42,135 bases of DNA, taken from Lentisphaerota bacterium. GTDB taxonomy: Bacteria > Verrucomicrobiota > Lentisphaeria > Victivallales > Victivallaceae. Positions within the stretch are counted from its first letter, which is position 1. Each line of letters begins with the position of its first letter. Under the pieces are notes generated by a model. The model did not search any database and was not told the DNA's origin. It worked only from the letters and a program-made list of their open reading frames with translations. Where the stretch lies: positions 1-42,135 of the forward strand of contig SUWB01000029.1 in the NCBI GenBank assembly GCA_015061745.1. The letters run 5' to 3'. This document shows positions 34,282 through 42,051 of the stretch, piece after piece. The translations under genes and the position numbers were made by a program.

Positions 34282-35085
34282 TTATGCAACTCCTTTCATC
34301 GCCAGTGCCCGACGCAGAGAACGGATATCGTGAGTCCGGATGACCGAAGCTCCGCCGGCAACAAGCTGCAGTTCCAGTTTGAGAGTCATTTCTGCTCTGG
34401 AGTCCACGCTGCCTCCCATAAAGGATTTGCGGGAAATCCCCCACAGCCAGGGGTATTCACGGCTGAAAAGGGGGGCTTCATCAATGAGAGTCCGGCATTG
34501 TTCGGCGGTTTTAGCAAAGCCAATACCGGGATCAAGCCAGATATTTTCTTTTTTGACTCCTGATTTCAAGGCTTGGAGACAGGATTCCCGGAGCTCTTTT
34601 TCCACATCATTCCGCACTCCGCCCGGGTAAAGAGTGAACTCCTGCATATGGGCGGGAGTTGAACGGGAGTGACAAAGTACAAGCCCCGCTTGGGCGGCAC
34701 CAGCTGCTTCAAGAAGTTTTACATCTCTGCCGGCAGAAACATCATTGATAATATCAGCTCCGTATTTCAGTGCCAACGCAGCAGTTTCTCCGTGACGGGT
34801 GTCTACGCTGATGGGGACTTCCGGCAGATGCTCCCGGATTTCCTGCAGAACAGGCAGAAGTCTTGCACACTCCTCTGCTGGAGTAACAGGAGTACTTCCC
34901 GGACGGGTCGATTCCGCCCCCAAGTCAAGAATGTCCGCACCCTCCTCAAAAAGAGCAAGAGCTCTCCTGACCGCCGACTCTGGAGCGGAGGCAGAGCCTT
35001 CGCTGAAAGAGTCGCCGGTAATATTTACGATGGCCATAAGGGCACACCGGTTCAAATTTTTGAGGAACGCTGCGGGATCAAACAT
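34282..35085 (-). CDS. folP: Dihydropteroate synthase
   Basis: Condenses p-aminobenzoate with dihydropterin pyrophosphate in folate synthesis. It has 267 residues. Seen: MAIVNITGDSFSEGS (loop 1), LGAESTRPGSTPV (loop 2), VPISVDTRHGETAALAL, ADIINDVSAG, VLCHSRSTP, WLDPGIGFAKT, and RTHDIRSLRRAL at the C-terminus. Loop 1 has TGDSF where most family members have TPDSF, an unusual Pro-to-Gly change in a loop that lines the sulfonamide/PABA site. The start ATG overlaps the gyrA stop by one base (TAATG). Second gene of the gyrA operon. Confidence 0.93.
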   Translation of the reverse strand: MFDPAAFLKNLNRCALMAIVNITGDSFSEGSASAPESAVRRALALFEEGADILDLGAESTRPGSTPVTPAEECARLLPVLQEIREHLPEVPISVDTRHGETAALALKYGADIINDVSAGRDVKLLEAAGAAQAGLVLCHSRSTPAHMQEFTLYPGGVRNDVEKELRESCLQALKSGVKKENIWLDPGIGFAKTAEQCRTLIDEAPLFSREYPWLWGISRKSFMGGSVDSRAEMTLKLELQLVAGGASVIRTHDIRSLRRALAMKGVA

Positions 35086-37733
35086 TATTCCTGTTCCGGA
35101 GCCTCAGCAGAGGTGTTTTCAACAACCGGCTCTTCCTGAGCGGGAGTCGTTTCAGCCGGTACTTCTGCCTCGGGAGCGGTTTCAGCAGTTTTATTTTCAG
35201 CTGCTGCAACTTTGGAAATACCGGTGATCCGGTCTCCGTCGTTGAGACGCATAATGATAACCCCCTTGGCGGCACGGCCGACACGGCGGATTTCGTGAAC
35301 AGGAATACGAACCAACTGTCCGCGTTCTGTGGTCATCATCAGTTCATCTTCGTCAGTGACCTGAACCACACCGAGGACCGTTTCATTTTCCCGGAGACGG
35401 ATATTCACAACACCGCGGGCACCGCGGTTGGTTTTGCGGTAGGTGCTGACACAGGAACGTTTACCCATACCGCCGGTTGTGACCACCAGAACTTCGGGGG
35501 CGGTGGAGCTGACATCTTCTTCGGCTTCAAGAGATTCGCTCAAGTTATCCATATCGTCAGCTTCGGCATCGGTCATAGATTCGGGTTCGTCGTAGGAGTG
35601 TTCGCGGATGATTTCCAGACTGACCACTTCGTCGCCCGGAAGTTTGAAGCGCATACCGGTCACGCCGCGGGCGGTACGTCCCATAGGACGGATCTGGTCG
35701 TCATTCTGATCAAAGCGGCAGGCCATACCCAATTTGGTGGAAAGCAGGATCTCATCGCCGTTCTTTGAGATCGCAGCACCGATAAGATCGTCATCTTCCT
35801 CGATGACCAGGGCCCGCAAACCGATGCGGCGCAGATTCTTGAAGAGCTGAAGCTCGCTCTTTTTGATGTATCCGGTACGGGAAGCCATAACGATGTATTT
35901 TTCAGGATCAGAAAGTTCGTCCTGAGTAACGGTTAACATTGCACAGACTCTTTCGCCGGGTTCCATCTTGACCAGATTGACAATAGCTCTGCCTTTGCCG
36001 GTACGGGAGCCTTCGGGGATTTCATAGACGTTGAGCCAGTACATAAAGCCGCGGTTGGTGAAGAAAAAGATCAGGTCGTGGCTGTTGGCATTGAAAAGGT
36101 GAGCCACGTGATCTTCTTCACGGGTTTCCATACCGATGATACCCTTGCCGCCCCGGTGCTGGACACCGTAGGTATCGGCAGGGATACGCTTGATGAATCC
36201 GGTGTCGGAAACGGTGATAACGCAATTGTGGCGGGGGATAAGGTCGGCAATATTGAGGTCACTGTCATCGGTGGTGATTTCGGTGAGACGGGGAGTTGCG
36301 TATTTCTCTTTGATCTCAAGGAGTTCCTCACGGATAACGCTGATCCGTTTTTCACGGGAACCGATGACCTCTTTGAGGTAGGCAATATAGGTGAGCAGTT
36401 CTTCCAGTTCTGTCCGGAGGGCATCAACGGTCAAGCCTGTGAGCTGGTGCAGACGCATATCAAGGATCGCATTGACCTGAGGCACGGTGAATTCAAACCG
36501 TTCGATCAAAGCAGTTGCCGCAGCCTGACGGTTTGCAGATTTGCGGATAATATCCACGACTTCGTCAATGGCATCAAGAGCTTTCAAAAGTCCTTCGAGG
36601 ATATGGGCTCTGGCCTCAGCTTTTTTGAGTTCAAAGATGGAACGCCGCATCACCACGTCCAGACGGTGATTGATAAAGGCTTCAAGCACCTGAAGCAGAT
36701 TCATTGTGACGGGACGGTTGTGATCCACCACCAGCATCGTGCAGCCCATAACCGTTTCAAACTGGGTATGAGTGAAAATCTGATTGAGCACTACCTGGGC
36801 AACGGCACCGCGCTTGATATCAATGACCACCCGGATACCGGAACGGTCACTGGTTTCGTCGCGGAGACCGGAAATGCCGGTAATGCGTTTTTCGTTGACC
36901 AGTTCAGCGATTCTTGCGACCTGCTGGGCCTTGTTGACACCGAAAGGTACTTCGCTGATGATGATCTGCTCTTTACCATCCTTTTCGATGATGTCGGCGC
37001 GGGAACGGATACGGACACTGCCGTGACCGGTCTGGTAGAACTGACGCAGAGTATAGCGGCCCCGGATAATAGCTCCTGTTGAAAAGTCCGGGCCGGGCAG
37101 ATAATCCATCAGTTCGTCCACAGTGGCATTGGGGGTGTCAAGCAGATAAACAGTTGCGTCAATCACTTCACCCAGGTTGTGAGTGGGGATGTTGGTTGCC
37201 ATACCCACACCGATACCGGTGCCGCCGTTGACCAGCAGCTGAGGGAATTTTGCAGGGAGAACAGTGGGTTCCACATCGGTTTCGTCAAATGTGGGCATCA
37301 TATCCACAGTCTCTTTTTCGATATCGGCCAGCATTTCGTCGGAAATACGTTCCATACGGCACTCGGTATAACGGCTGGCGGCAGCGGGGTCGCCGTCCAT
37401 AGTACCGAAGTTACCCTGGCCTTCGATCAGAGGCATACGCATAGAGAAAGGTTGGGCAAGTCGGACAAGGGCATCATAAATGGCTGAATCACCGTGGGGG
37501 TGGTAGTTACCCATAACTTCACCAACGACCTTGGCGCACTTGACTGTGGCGTGGGACTTGGTGATGCCCATTTGGCGCATAGCGTAAAGGATACGGCGGT
37601 TCACAGGTTTCAGACCGTCCCGGACATCGGGAATGGCGCGGCCCACATTGACGCTCAATGAATACTGCATATAGGCAGTATGCATAATTTCTTCAATATT
37701 GACCGGAAAATCTTTCTTTTCCAATTCACTCAT
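35085..37733 (-). CDS. gyrA: DNA gyrase subunit A
   Basis: The DNA-breaking and rejoining subunit of gyrase. It has 882 residues from ATG 37733; an in-frame TTG at 37751 is less likely. Catalytic Tyr122 is in AAASRYTECR. The quinolone-determining region HPHGDSAIYDALVRL has Ser83 and Asp87 in E. coli numbering, the susceptible-type residues. The C-terminal domain carries the GyrA-box QHRGGKG, which separates GyrA from ParC. The C-terminal propeller is interrupted by an acidic ~30-residue insert (EPESMTDAEADDMDN and onward), and the protein ends in an Ala/Glu/Pro-rich acidic tail. First gene of the six-gene operon reading to speD; gyrB is not in the window. Confidence 0.97.
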   Translation of the reverse strand: MSELEKKDFPVNIEEIMHTAYMQYSLSVNVGRAIPDVRDGLKPVNRRILYAMRQMGITKSHATVKCAKVVGEVMGNYHPHGDSAIYDALVRLAQPFSMRMPLIEGQGNFGTMDGDPAAASRYTECRMERISDEMLADIEKETVDMMPTFDETDVEPTVLPAKFPQLLVNGGTGIGVGMATNIPTHNLGEVIDATVYLLDTPNATVDELMDYLPGPDFSTGAIIRGRYTLRQFYQTGHGSVRIRSRADIIEKDGKEQIIISEVPFGVNKAQQVARIAELVNEKRITGISGLRDETSDRSGIRVVIDIKRGAVAQVVLNQIFTHTQFETVMGCTMLVVDHNRPVTMNLLQVLEAFINHRLDVVMRRSIFELKKAEARAHILEGLLKALDAIDEVVDIIRKSANRQAAATALIERFEFTVPQVNAILDMRLHQLTGLTVDALRTELEELLTYIAYLKEVIGSREKRISVIREELLEIKEKYATPRLTEITTDDSDLNIADLIPRHNCVITVSDTGFIKRIPADTYGVQHRGGKGIIGMETREEDHVAHLFNANSHDLIFFFTNRGFMYWLNVYEIPEGSRTGKGRAIVNLVKMEPGERVCAMLTVTQDELSDPEKYIVMASRTGYIKKSELQLFKNLRRIGLRALVIEEDDDLIGAAISKNGDEILLSTKLGMACRFDQNDDQIRPMGRTARGVTGMRFKLPGDEVVSLEIIREHSYDEPESMTDAEADDMDNLSESLEAEEDVSSTAPEVLVVTTGGMGKRSCVSTYRKTNRGARGVVNIRLRENETVLGVVQVTDEDELMMTTERGQLVRIPVHEIRRVGRAAKGVIIMRLNDGDRITGISKVAAAENKTAETAPEAEVPAETTPAQEEPVVENTSAEAPEQE

Positions 37734-37792
37734 AACATCGTCTCTCGTCAAATATGATTAATGTTTACAGATACATACGGCTTAGAAATACA

Positions 37793-37805
37793 GACACAAT
37801 GTGTC
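37793..37805. promoter_or_regulatory. Palindrome at the gyrA transcription start region
   Basis: gacacaatgtgtc is a perfect 13-bp palindrome (6-bp arms, central A). It lies 9 bp downstream of the gyrA -10 candidate, at about +2 to +14, where an operator or a 5'-end hairpin would act. Confidence 0.35.
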
Positions 37806-37813
37806 ATTTGAAT

Positions 37814-37842
37814 AATATACTCCGGAAACCTGAAATAAACAA
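37814..37842 (-). promoter_or_regulatory. Candidate sigma70 promoter of the gyrA operon
   Basis: On the minus strand TTGTTT (37837-37842), a 17-bp spacer, then TATATT (37814-37819). It lies in the 131-bp gap between the lipoprotein stop and the gyrA start, giving a leader of about 75 nt. No terminator separates it from the upstream lipoprotein gene. Confidence 0.5.
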
Positions 37843-37864
37843 GTCCGTAAAAGAATTTTTTGCA

Positions 37865-38623
37865 TCAAAAAACGGGAATTTTGAATTCATCTGCTGCGAA
37901 AATGGGATCAAGCTTGAAATGAACAAGTTTGCTTTCAGTTTTGATTCCATTTGTGCTGGATCTTGTTACATCTGCCAGCATCATACCTTCGGCCAGCGCA
38001 TAATTGACGACAGTGGAACTGTAATTCAGAACGGCGGAGCCGATCTTGATCTTTCCTGTCAGACTGCGCATACGGTAATCCGTTGCAGAGATATAGAGAT
38101 CAAGAGGGTTGCTTTGGGGCTCTTTCCGGCAGCGCAGCCGGTAAAAGGGGTTGCCGTCGGAAATCCCTTTTTGGATCTCTATGTGTTTGAATACAGAACT
38201 CAATTCCAGAACGGGATCTGCGATTTCGCGCATCGTTCTCAGGTGGAGGAGAAGTTCTTTTGAAAGAGGTTTTATGCTTTTGGCACGATAGTCCACAGTG
38301 TATCCGCCAGCGTCGTTGAAAATATATCCGTAGTGTATTCCTTTGTCATCACTGGTGGTGATCTTGAAATTGCCGGGGGCGGCAAATTTTACTTCTACAA
38401 ATTCTTCTGTGGGCGGTTCAAGCCAGCCTGTGTGAGTTTTGACTTCAAAACGCTGGATGAAACACTTGGCTGCGGCAAAGCGTCCCTGGGGGTCCAGTGC
38501 TTTGGACATTCGTTTTTCAAGTTCCTGTACTGTGATATCTGAATCAGTCAGGTGCAAATCGGCAGCACAGCCTGCAAGAAACAGAAAAATGCTGCACACA
38601 GCAGCTCTGAAAAGAGTCTTCAT
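37865..38623 (-). CDS. Lipoprotein with LolA/LolB-like fold signature
   Basis: A 252-residue lipoprotein: signal helix AAVCSIFLFLAGC with lipobox LAGC (Cys19). The mature part alternates strands in the pattern of LolA/LppX-type incomplete beta-barrels (for example EVKFAAPGNFKITTSDDKGIHYGYIFNDAGG, ISATDYRMRSLTGKIKIG); the assignment is by pattern only. Ser rather than Asp follows neither +2 nor +3 (the mature start is CAADLH), so no E. coli-type inner-membrane retention Asp at +2 is seen and an outer-membrane location is plausible. It has its own consensus promoter and a ribosome-binding site (GAAGGATAGAGG). Role is possibly envelope lipid or lipoprotein handling. Confidence 0.65.
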   Translation of the reverse strand: MKTLFRAAVCSIFLFLAGCAADLHLTDSDITVQELEKRMSKALDPQGRFAAAKCFIQRFEVKTHTGWLEPPTEEFVEVKFAAPGNFKITTSDDKGIHYGYIFNDAGGYTVDYRAKSIKPLSKELLLHLRTMREIADPVLELSSVFKHIEIQKGISDGNPFYRLRCRKEPQSNPLDLYISATDYRMRSLTGKIKIGSAVLNYSSTVVNYALAEGMMLADVTRSSTNGIKTESKLVHFKLDPIFAADEFKIPVF

Positions 38624-38680
38624 ACCCTCTATCCTTCCGGTACGGCGTTGAACAATACGTTTGCAATGGTTTGTTTATGA

Positions 38681-38710
38681 ATAATATATCATATTTGAGC
38701 AAATTGTCAA
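38681..38710 (-). promoter_or_regulatory. Consensus sigma70 promoter of the lipoprotein gene
   Basis: On the minus strand a perfect TTGACA (38705-38710) is followed by overlapping -10 choices: TATATT with a 16-bp spacer or TATTAT (38681-38686) with 18 bp. The start would fall about 50 nt upstream of the lipoprotein ATG. This is the best-matching promoter seen in the window. Confidence 0.65.
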
Positions 38711-38725
38711 GTTTTTTTATCTCAA

Positions 38726-40117
38726 TCAGTCGCAAAGTTTTGCAAGGAGCTCTTTGAAGCACTCCCAAGTGACTGCTCTGGGATCCTGATCTGCGGAGAT
38801 ATCTTCCATAAAGTCCCAAAGTTTCCGGCTGCGGCACAACTTTTCCGCTTCGGGCGAAAGAGGGGCGGTAAATGTGAATTTATCTTGCTGAATCCCATAT
38901 CTCAGATTGTGGAATGCAATTGCAAGATAATCAAGACGGTCACGGTTTTCAAATGCAAAGGCTACATAATCCCGGTAAAATGCCGGAGAAAGATCCGTCA
39001 GACGGCGGGCAAAGAACTTTTGATTTTCAAGAAGTACGGGATCTTTGATATATTTTTCCAAGTGAAGCTCATCAAAAGAGATACGGCCGCTGCAATACTC
39101 TCTGAAGCGCAATTCGATCTCAGAGGGTGTGGTGTCTGTTTCTTTGCCTGTCATTGCCTGTGAAAGAGTTTCAAAAAGGCCGGAAAAGGCACCGTAACCG
39201 GGCTCAAAGGCTTCAAAAAGGACCCCCATAATCTCCAATTCCTGAAAAGTTTTGATGTCTTGCAGATATGAGGAGGTTCCGAACTGAAAGTTTCCGGCAA
39301 AGCCCTGTTTCATCACGTTTTCGTGAATGTAGACTTTTCCGGGGAAAGCCGCGTTCCATTCTTTGATTTTTTGAAGCATTACGGTACAAACCGTCTGGTC
39401 GTCTGACTCTTTGCCGTCGCCGTATGCCCGACGCATATGGCCGCGAGTACAGGTGTCTTCACTGCTGCCCAGAGGGAAGGCGGGGAAGCGGGGAAAGGTG
39501 TCAAACATAATTCTGTCCATAGCAGCAAAAGCGGAGCTGTCGGCAGGAATATTATACCGCATCGTGTAAACGTCGGTTTCGATTTTCAAATCCGGGCGGC
39601 GGCTTTTGACGGTGGAGACAAAGGCTTCAATAAAAGGGTTCCAGCGTTCTACGACAGGCAGCTGCCGGCATTTGGGGCAGCAGCAGTAATCCCTGCCGTC
39701 GGCGGCACGCATATGGATGCGTGTGATTTCAGGGGGCAGTTCAGCCAGCCAGGCGGCACAGCCTGCGGCGTAGGCTTCCACTGCTCCGGGAGCGAAGCGG
39801 CAGGGGAAGGTTTCACATTCCAGTTTGTCGGTAAAAAAAGTTCCGTCTTCCCGGCGGGCGAAAAATTCTTTTTTCCAGTCGGTATAACGGTAAAAGGTAC
39901 GGGGACCGAAGGTCATAAGGGTTATTTCAACGCCTGCGTTCCGGCATTCTTCAAGAATGATATCTTTATAGCGGTTCCAGCCGTAATCGTAATGGATGAT
40001 GATAGAATTGAAATTCAAGGTTTTCATCCTGCGTAAAAATGTTCTCAGCTGTTCCGGAGTATGACGCAGCAAACTTTCGCAGGGGTTGAAGCCGCGTATG
40101 GGAAAGATGTCATTCAT
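38726..40117 (-). CDS. TIM-barrel glycosidase-like protein with CxCxxC motif
   Basis: A 463-residue cytoplasmic protein, without signal peptide, not recognised to a named enzyme. The N-terminal part reads as a (beta/alpha)8 barrel (LRTFLRRMKTLNFNSIIIHY, GVEITLMTFGPR, ITRIHMRAADGRDY). The motif YCCCPKC (144-150) resembles the Cys-rich CxCxxC segment seen in DUF4838- and GH20/GH67-like proteins of gut and marine bacteria. The C-terminal ~150 residues are helical. ATG 40117 is preceded by AAGGA with a 9-nt spacer; a longer frame upstream runs through a terminator and is rejected. The gene sits after that terminator and before the lipoprotein promoter, so it is probably monocistronic. Confidence 0.6.
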   Translation of the reverse strand: MNDIFPIRGFNPCESLLRHTPEQLRTFLRRMKTLNFNSIIIHYDYGWNRYKDIILEECRNAGVEITLMTFGPRTFYRYTDWKKEFFARREDGTFFTDKLECETFPCRFAPGAVEAYAAGCAAWLAELPPEITRIHMRAADGRDYCCCPKCRQLPVVERWNPFIEAFVSTVKSRRPDLKIETDVYTMRYNIPADSSAFAAMDRIMFDTFPRFPAFPLGSSEDTCTRGHMRRAYGDGKESDDQTVCTVMLQKIKEWNAAFPGKVYIHENVMKQGFAGNFQFGTSSYLQDIKTFQELEIMGVLFEAFEPGYGAFSGLFETLSQAMTGKETDTTPSEIELRFREYCSGRISFDELHLEKYIKDPVLLENQKFFARRLTDLSPAFYRDYVAFAFENRDRLDYLAIAFHNLRYGIQQDKFTFTAPLSPEAEKLCRSRKLWDFMEDISADQDPRAVTWECFKELLAKLCD

Positions 40118-40212
40118 AAGTTTTTTCCTTGGATTGGAAGTGAAATTGTTCTCTTTTCTCTTAATATAATCCGCCTCGTCCGGCATTGCAAGGAGCAAAA
40201 CTTTCTTTTGCG

Positions 40213-40260
40213 GCAAAAAAAAGAAAGCCGGGTCAACGCTGTTTGCGTTAAAACCCGGCT
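40213..40260 (-). terminator. Intrinsic terminator after the antiporter/small-protein unit
   Basis: On the minus strand AGCCGGGT (from 40253-40260) pairs with ACCCGGCT (40226-40233), enclosing an inner AACGC/GCGTT stem, followed by TTCTTTTTTTT (40215-40225). It lies 30 bp after the stop of the 34-residue protein. Confidence 0.85.
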
Positions 40261-40289
40261 TATCCGGAATGCCTGTGGTTATATCAGGC

Positions 40290-40394
40290 TTATTCCGTAG
40301 TTGATTTCTGTTTTCCGGCTCTGGCAAGGCCGACGCAGCTGCCGATAACAATAATCAGGGCGATAACAGAAATAATTACGATATCCTGTGACAT
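40290..40394 (-). CDS. 34-residue single-pass membrane protein coupled to the antiporter
   Basis: A small gene found by reading the gap between the antiporter stop and its terminator. ATG (40392-40394) has AAGAGGAT with a 7-nt spacer, and the frame ends at TAA (40290-40292). The protein starts MSQDIVIISVIALIIVIG, has a hydrophobic helix of about 19 residues (5-23), then a basic tail (RAGKQK) and STTE. By the positive-inside rule the C-terminus should face the cytoplasm. It starts 15 bp after the antiporter stop and is followed by a strong terminator, so it is the second gene of a two-gene unit. By analogy with KdpF-like small subunits it may stabilise or regulate the transporter; that is inference. 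Confidence 0.75.
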   Translation of the reverse strand: MSQDIVIISVIALIIVIGSCVGLARAGKQKSTTE

Positions 40395-40409
40395 AAGAAG
40401 ATCCTCTTG

Positions 40410-41372
40410 TCAGGTATGGTGAATGATAAGATAGGCTGTGTAAGCCGCATAGAGTGCCAGCATCAAAGCTCCTTCTGTTCTGGAAATTTTCCAGTTTGTC
40501 CGCATAATGGGCAGCAAGCCGATGGTACAGAGAAGCATCATACCAAGATCAACGGAGTTGATGGTATAATGGCTGAGAGGTCTGACCAGCGGAGCGATAC
40601 CGATGATCCCCAGAATGTTGAAGATGTTTGAGCCGACAACATTTCCGATGGCAATGTCCTGTTCTTTCTTGATGGCGGCGACCAGCGAGGTGGCCAGTTC
40701 CGGCAGGGAGGTCCCTACGGCGACCACAGTCAAGCCGATGACGGCATCTGAAAGATTGAAAAGTTTTGCAATGTATTTGGCTCCTTCAAGAAAGAAATGG
40801 GCTCCGCCGATGAGAAGTCCCACCCCGACTCCCACGAGAAGAATGGAAAGCAAAAGAGGCCTTTGGGGCTTTGTTTCTTCTTTTTCTTCTTCTTCGGCAG
40901 AAGGTGTGTTTTCTTTCTTTGAGGTGTATATGTTCCAAGCTGTGTATCCAAGCAGTCCGGCAAAGAGCAAAACTCCTGCCGGGCGGCCGATTTCAGCTCC
41001 TCTGAAGCAGAGCAGAGCAAGAACAATTGCCGAAAGCACCATAACAGGCAGGTCGAAACGGAAAAGTTTTCGATCGACCGGCAGCGGTGCAATACATCCG
41101 CAAAGCCCCAGAATAAGAGCAATATTGCAGATGTTTGAACCGATGACATTTCCCAGGGCAATATCAGAACTGCCGCTCAGACCGGCACTGACGCTGACCA
41201 CAAGTTCGGGTGCACTGGTCGCAAAAGCCACTAATGTGAGGCCTATGACCATAGATGAAACACCTGCTTTGCGGGCAATGGCAACGCCCCCTTTGATGAG
41301 AAATTCAGCACCGTAATACAATGCTGCCGTTCCTGCTGCAATGTATAGTAAATGAATGAGAAATTGAGGCAT
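40410..41372 (-). CDS. CaCA-family Ca2+/Na+ (or cation/proton) antiporter, YrbG-like
   Basis: A 320-residue inner-membrane antiporter with the two inverted alpha-repeats of the family: TLVAFATSAPELVVSVSAG with NVIGSNICNIALILG (about 45-90), and TVVAVGTSLPELATSLVA with NVVGSNIFNILGIIG (about 215-260). The paired Glu residues in SAPE and SLPE are the ion ligands. About ten hydrophobic helices flank an acidic, Glu/Lys-rich cytoplasmic loop (SAEEEEKEETK, about 160), shorter than in eukaryotic exchangers. The start is ATG with AAGG upstream. It is followed by a 34-residue membrane protein gene and a terminator. Confidence 0.93.
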   Translation of the reverse strand: MPQFLIHLLYIAAGTAALYYGAEFLIKGGVAIARKAGVSSMVIGLTLVAFATSAPELVVSVSAGLSGSSDIALGNVIGSNICNIALILGLCGCIAPLPVDRKLFRFDLPVMVLSAIVLALLCFRGAEIGRPAGVLLFAGLLGYTAWNIYTSKKENTPSAEEEEKEETKPQRPLLLSILLVGVGVGLLIGGAHFFLEGAKYIAKLFNLSDAVIGLTVVAVGTSLPELATSLVAAIKKEQDIAIGNVVGSNIFNILGIIGIAPLVRPLSHYTINSVDLGMMLLCTIGLLPIMRTNWKISRTEGALMLALYAAYTAYLIIHHT

Positions 41373-41431
41373 AAAAACCTTAGATGATTAAATTGAAAAA
41401 CAATGAAGTTTCTTCCGGTTTTCAGGAAGTC

Positions 41432-41866
41432 TCAAGCGTAATCAAAGAGGTTTTTATGCTGTGGGCCGGCTCTGACCGGAAGGGCGGAAATTATAAAATT
41501 TGTCCAATAGTTGTTTGAATCAAAAATGTAATTGCTGCTGGCAGAGTTGAGGAAAATGTGTTTCAGAAAATCGGCAGGCAGCCATTCGATGCCGCAAATC
41601 CCGCCGTTGCCGCTGCGGAAATTGTGAAGTCTGCCCTGGGTGGCTGTGCGATTGCGGTTGCTGCGGATCTGCCGGGATAAGGGGGAGGAATTGCTGACAA
41701 CAGCCACTAAAGTGCTGTGATCCTGTTGATCCGAAACGGCAGAAAATTGAAACGCAGAAAAAGGAATCCCTGCGAGCTGTACAGCCACAGCTCCCAGTAT
41801 TCCCAGTATCATTCCGCTCCACCAGAGGGGAGGGGGAAATTCTCTGCTTGTTTTTTGAGGTTGCAT
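41432..41866 (-). CDS. Hypothetical membrane protein
   Basis: From ATG 41866, 144 residues, not recognised. One hydrophobic segment (MILGILGAVAVQLAGIPF, about 19-36) follows a short Pro-rich cytoplasmic-type head. The remainder is Ser/Asn-rich with no known motif. No good ribosome-binding site precedes the ATG, and an alternative GTG start at 41914 is no better supported. The frame is open for its whole length with a sensible amino-acid mix, but an opposing short frame also exists, so the call rests mainly on length. It lies 59 bp upstream of the antiporter gene on the same strand. Confidence 0.4.
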   Translation of the reverse strand: MQPQKTSREFPPPLWWSGMILGILGAVAVQLAGIPFSAFQFSAVSDQQDHSTLVAVVSNSSPLSRQIRSNRNRTATQGRLHNFRSGNGGICGIEWLPADFLKHIFLNSASSNYIFDSNNYWTNFIISALPVRAGPQHKNLFDYA

Positions 41867-42021
41867 AATATCTGTAATATACAGCGGAAAGAGTGGTTTT
41901 TCAAGATAAAACACAAGGAAATTGAATCATAAAAATGAAAATTCTTCAAAAAAAAGCGGAACAAGGGGAAGAAAGAAAATTTGATGAAGTGTCTTGGGAG
42001 AGAAATCAAAAAAAGATATTA

Positions 42022-42051
42022 TGAGAGACACAAGAGGTCTCTCATTTTTTT
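42022..42051 (+). terminator. Plus-strand intrinsic terminator at the window edge
   Basis: A perfect 8-bp stem TGAGAGAC (42022-42029) / GTCTCTCA (42037-42044) with a 7-nt loop is followed by seven T. No annotated plus-strand gene ends here. The only frame leading into it is a 29-codon one (41935-42024) whose TGA stop forms the base of the stem. Confidence 0.7.

Noticed and set aside
36078..37082. Long open frame (334 codons) on the plus strand opposite gyrA
   Set aside because: It mirrors gyrA codon bias in the opposing frame; its composition is implausible and no motif is present.
40118..40351. Upstream extension of the TIM-barrel protein
   Set aside because: It would run through the intrinsic terminator and the opposite frame of the 34-residue gene; ATG 40117 has a proper ribosome-binding site.
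41400..41424. Weak hairpin between the hypothetical membrane protein and the antiporter gene (cttcc/ggaag)
   Set aside because: A 5-bp stem with no adjoining T-run on either strand; not a credible terminator.
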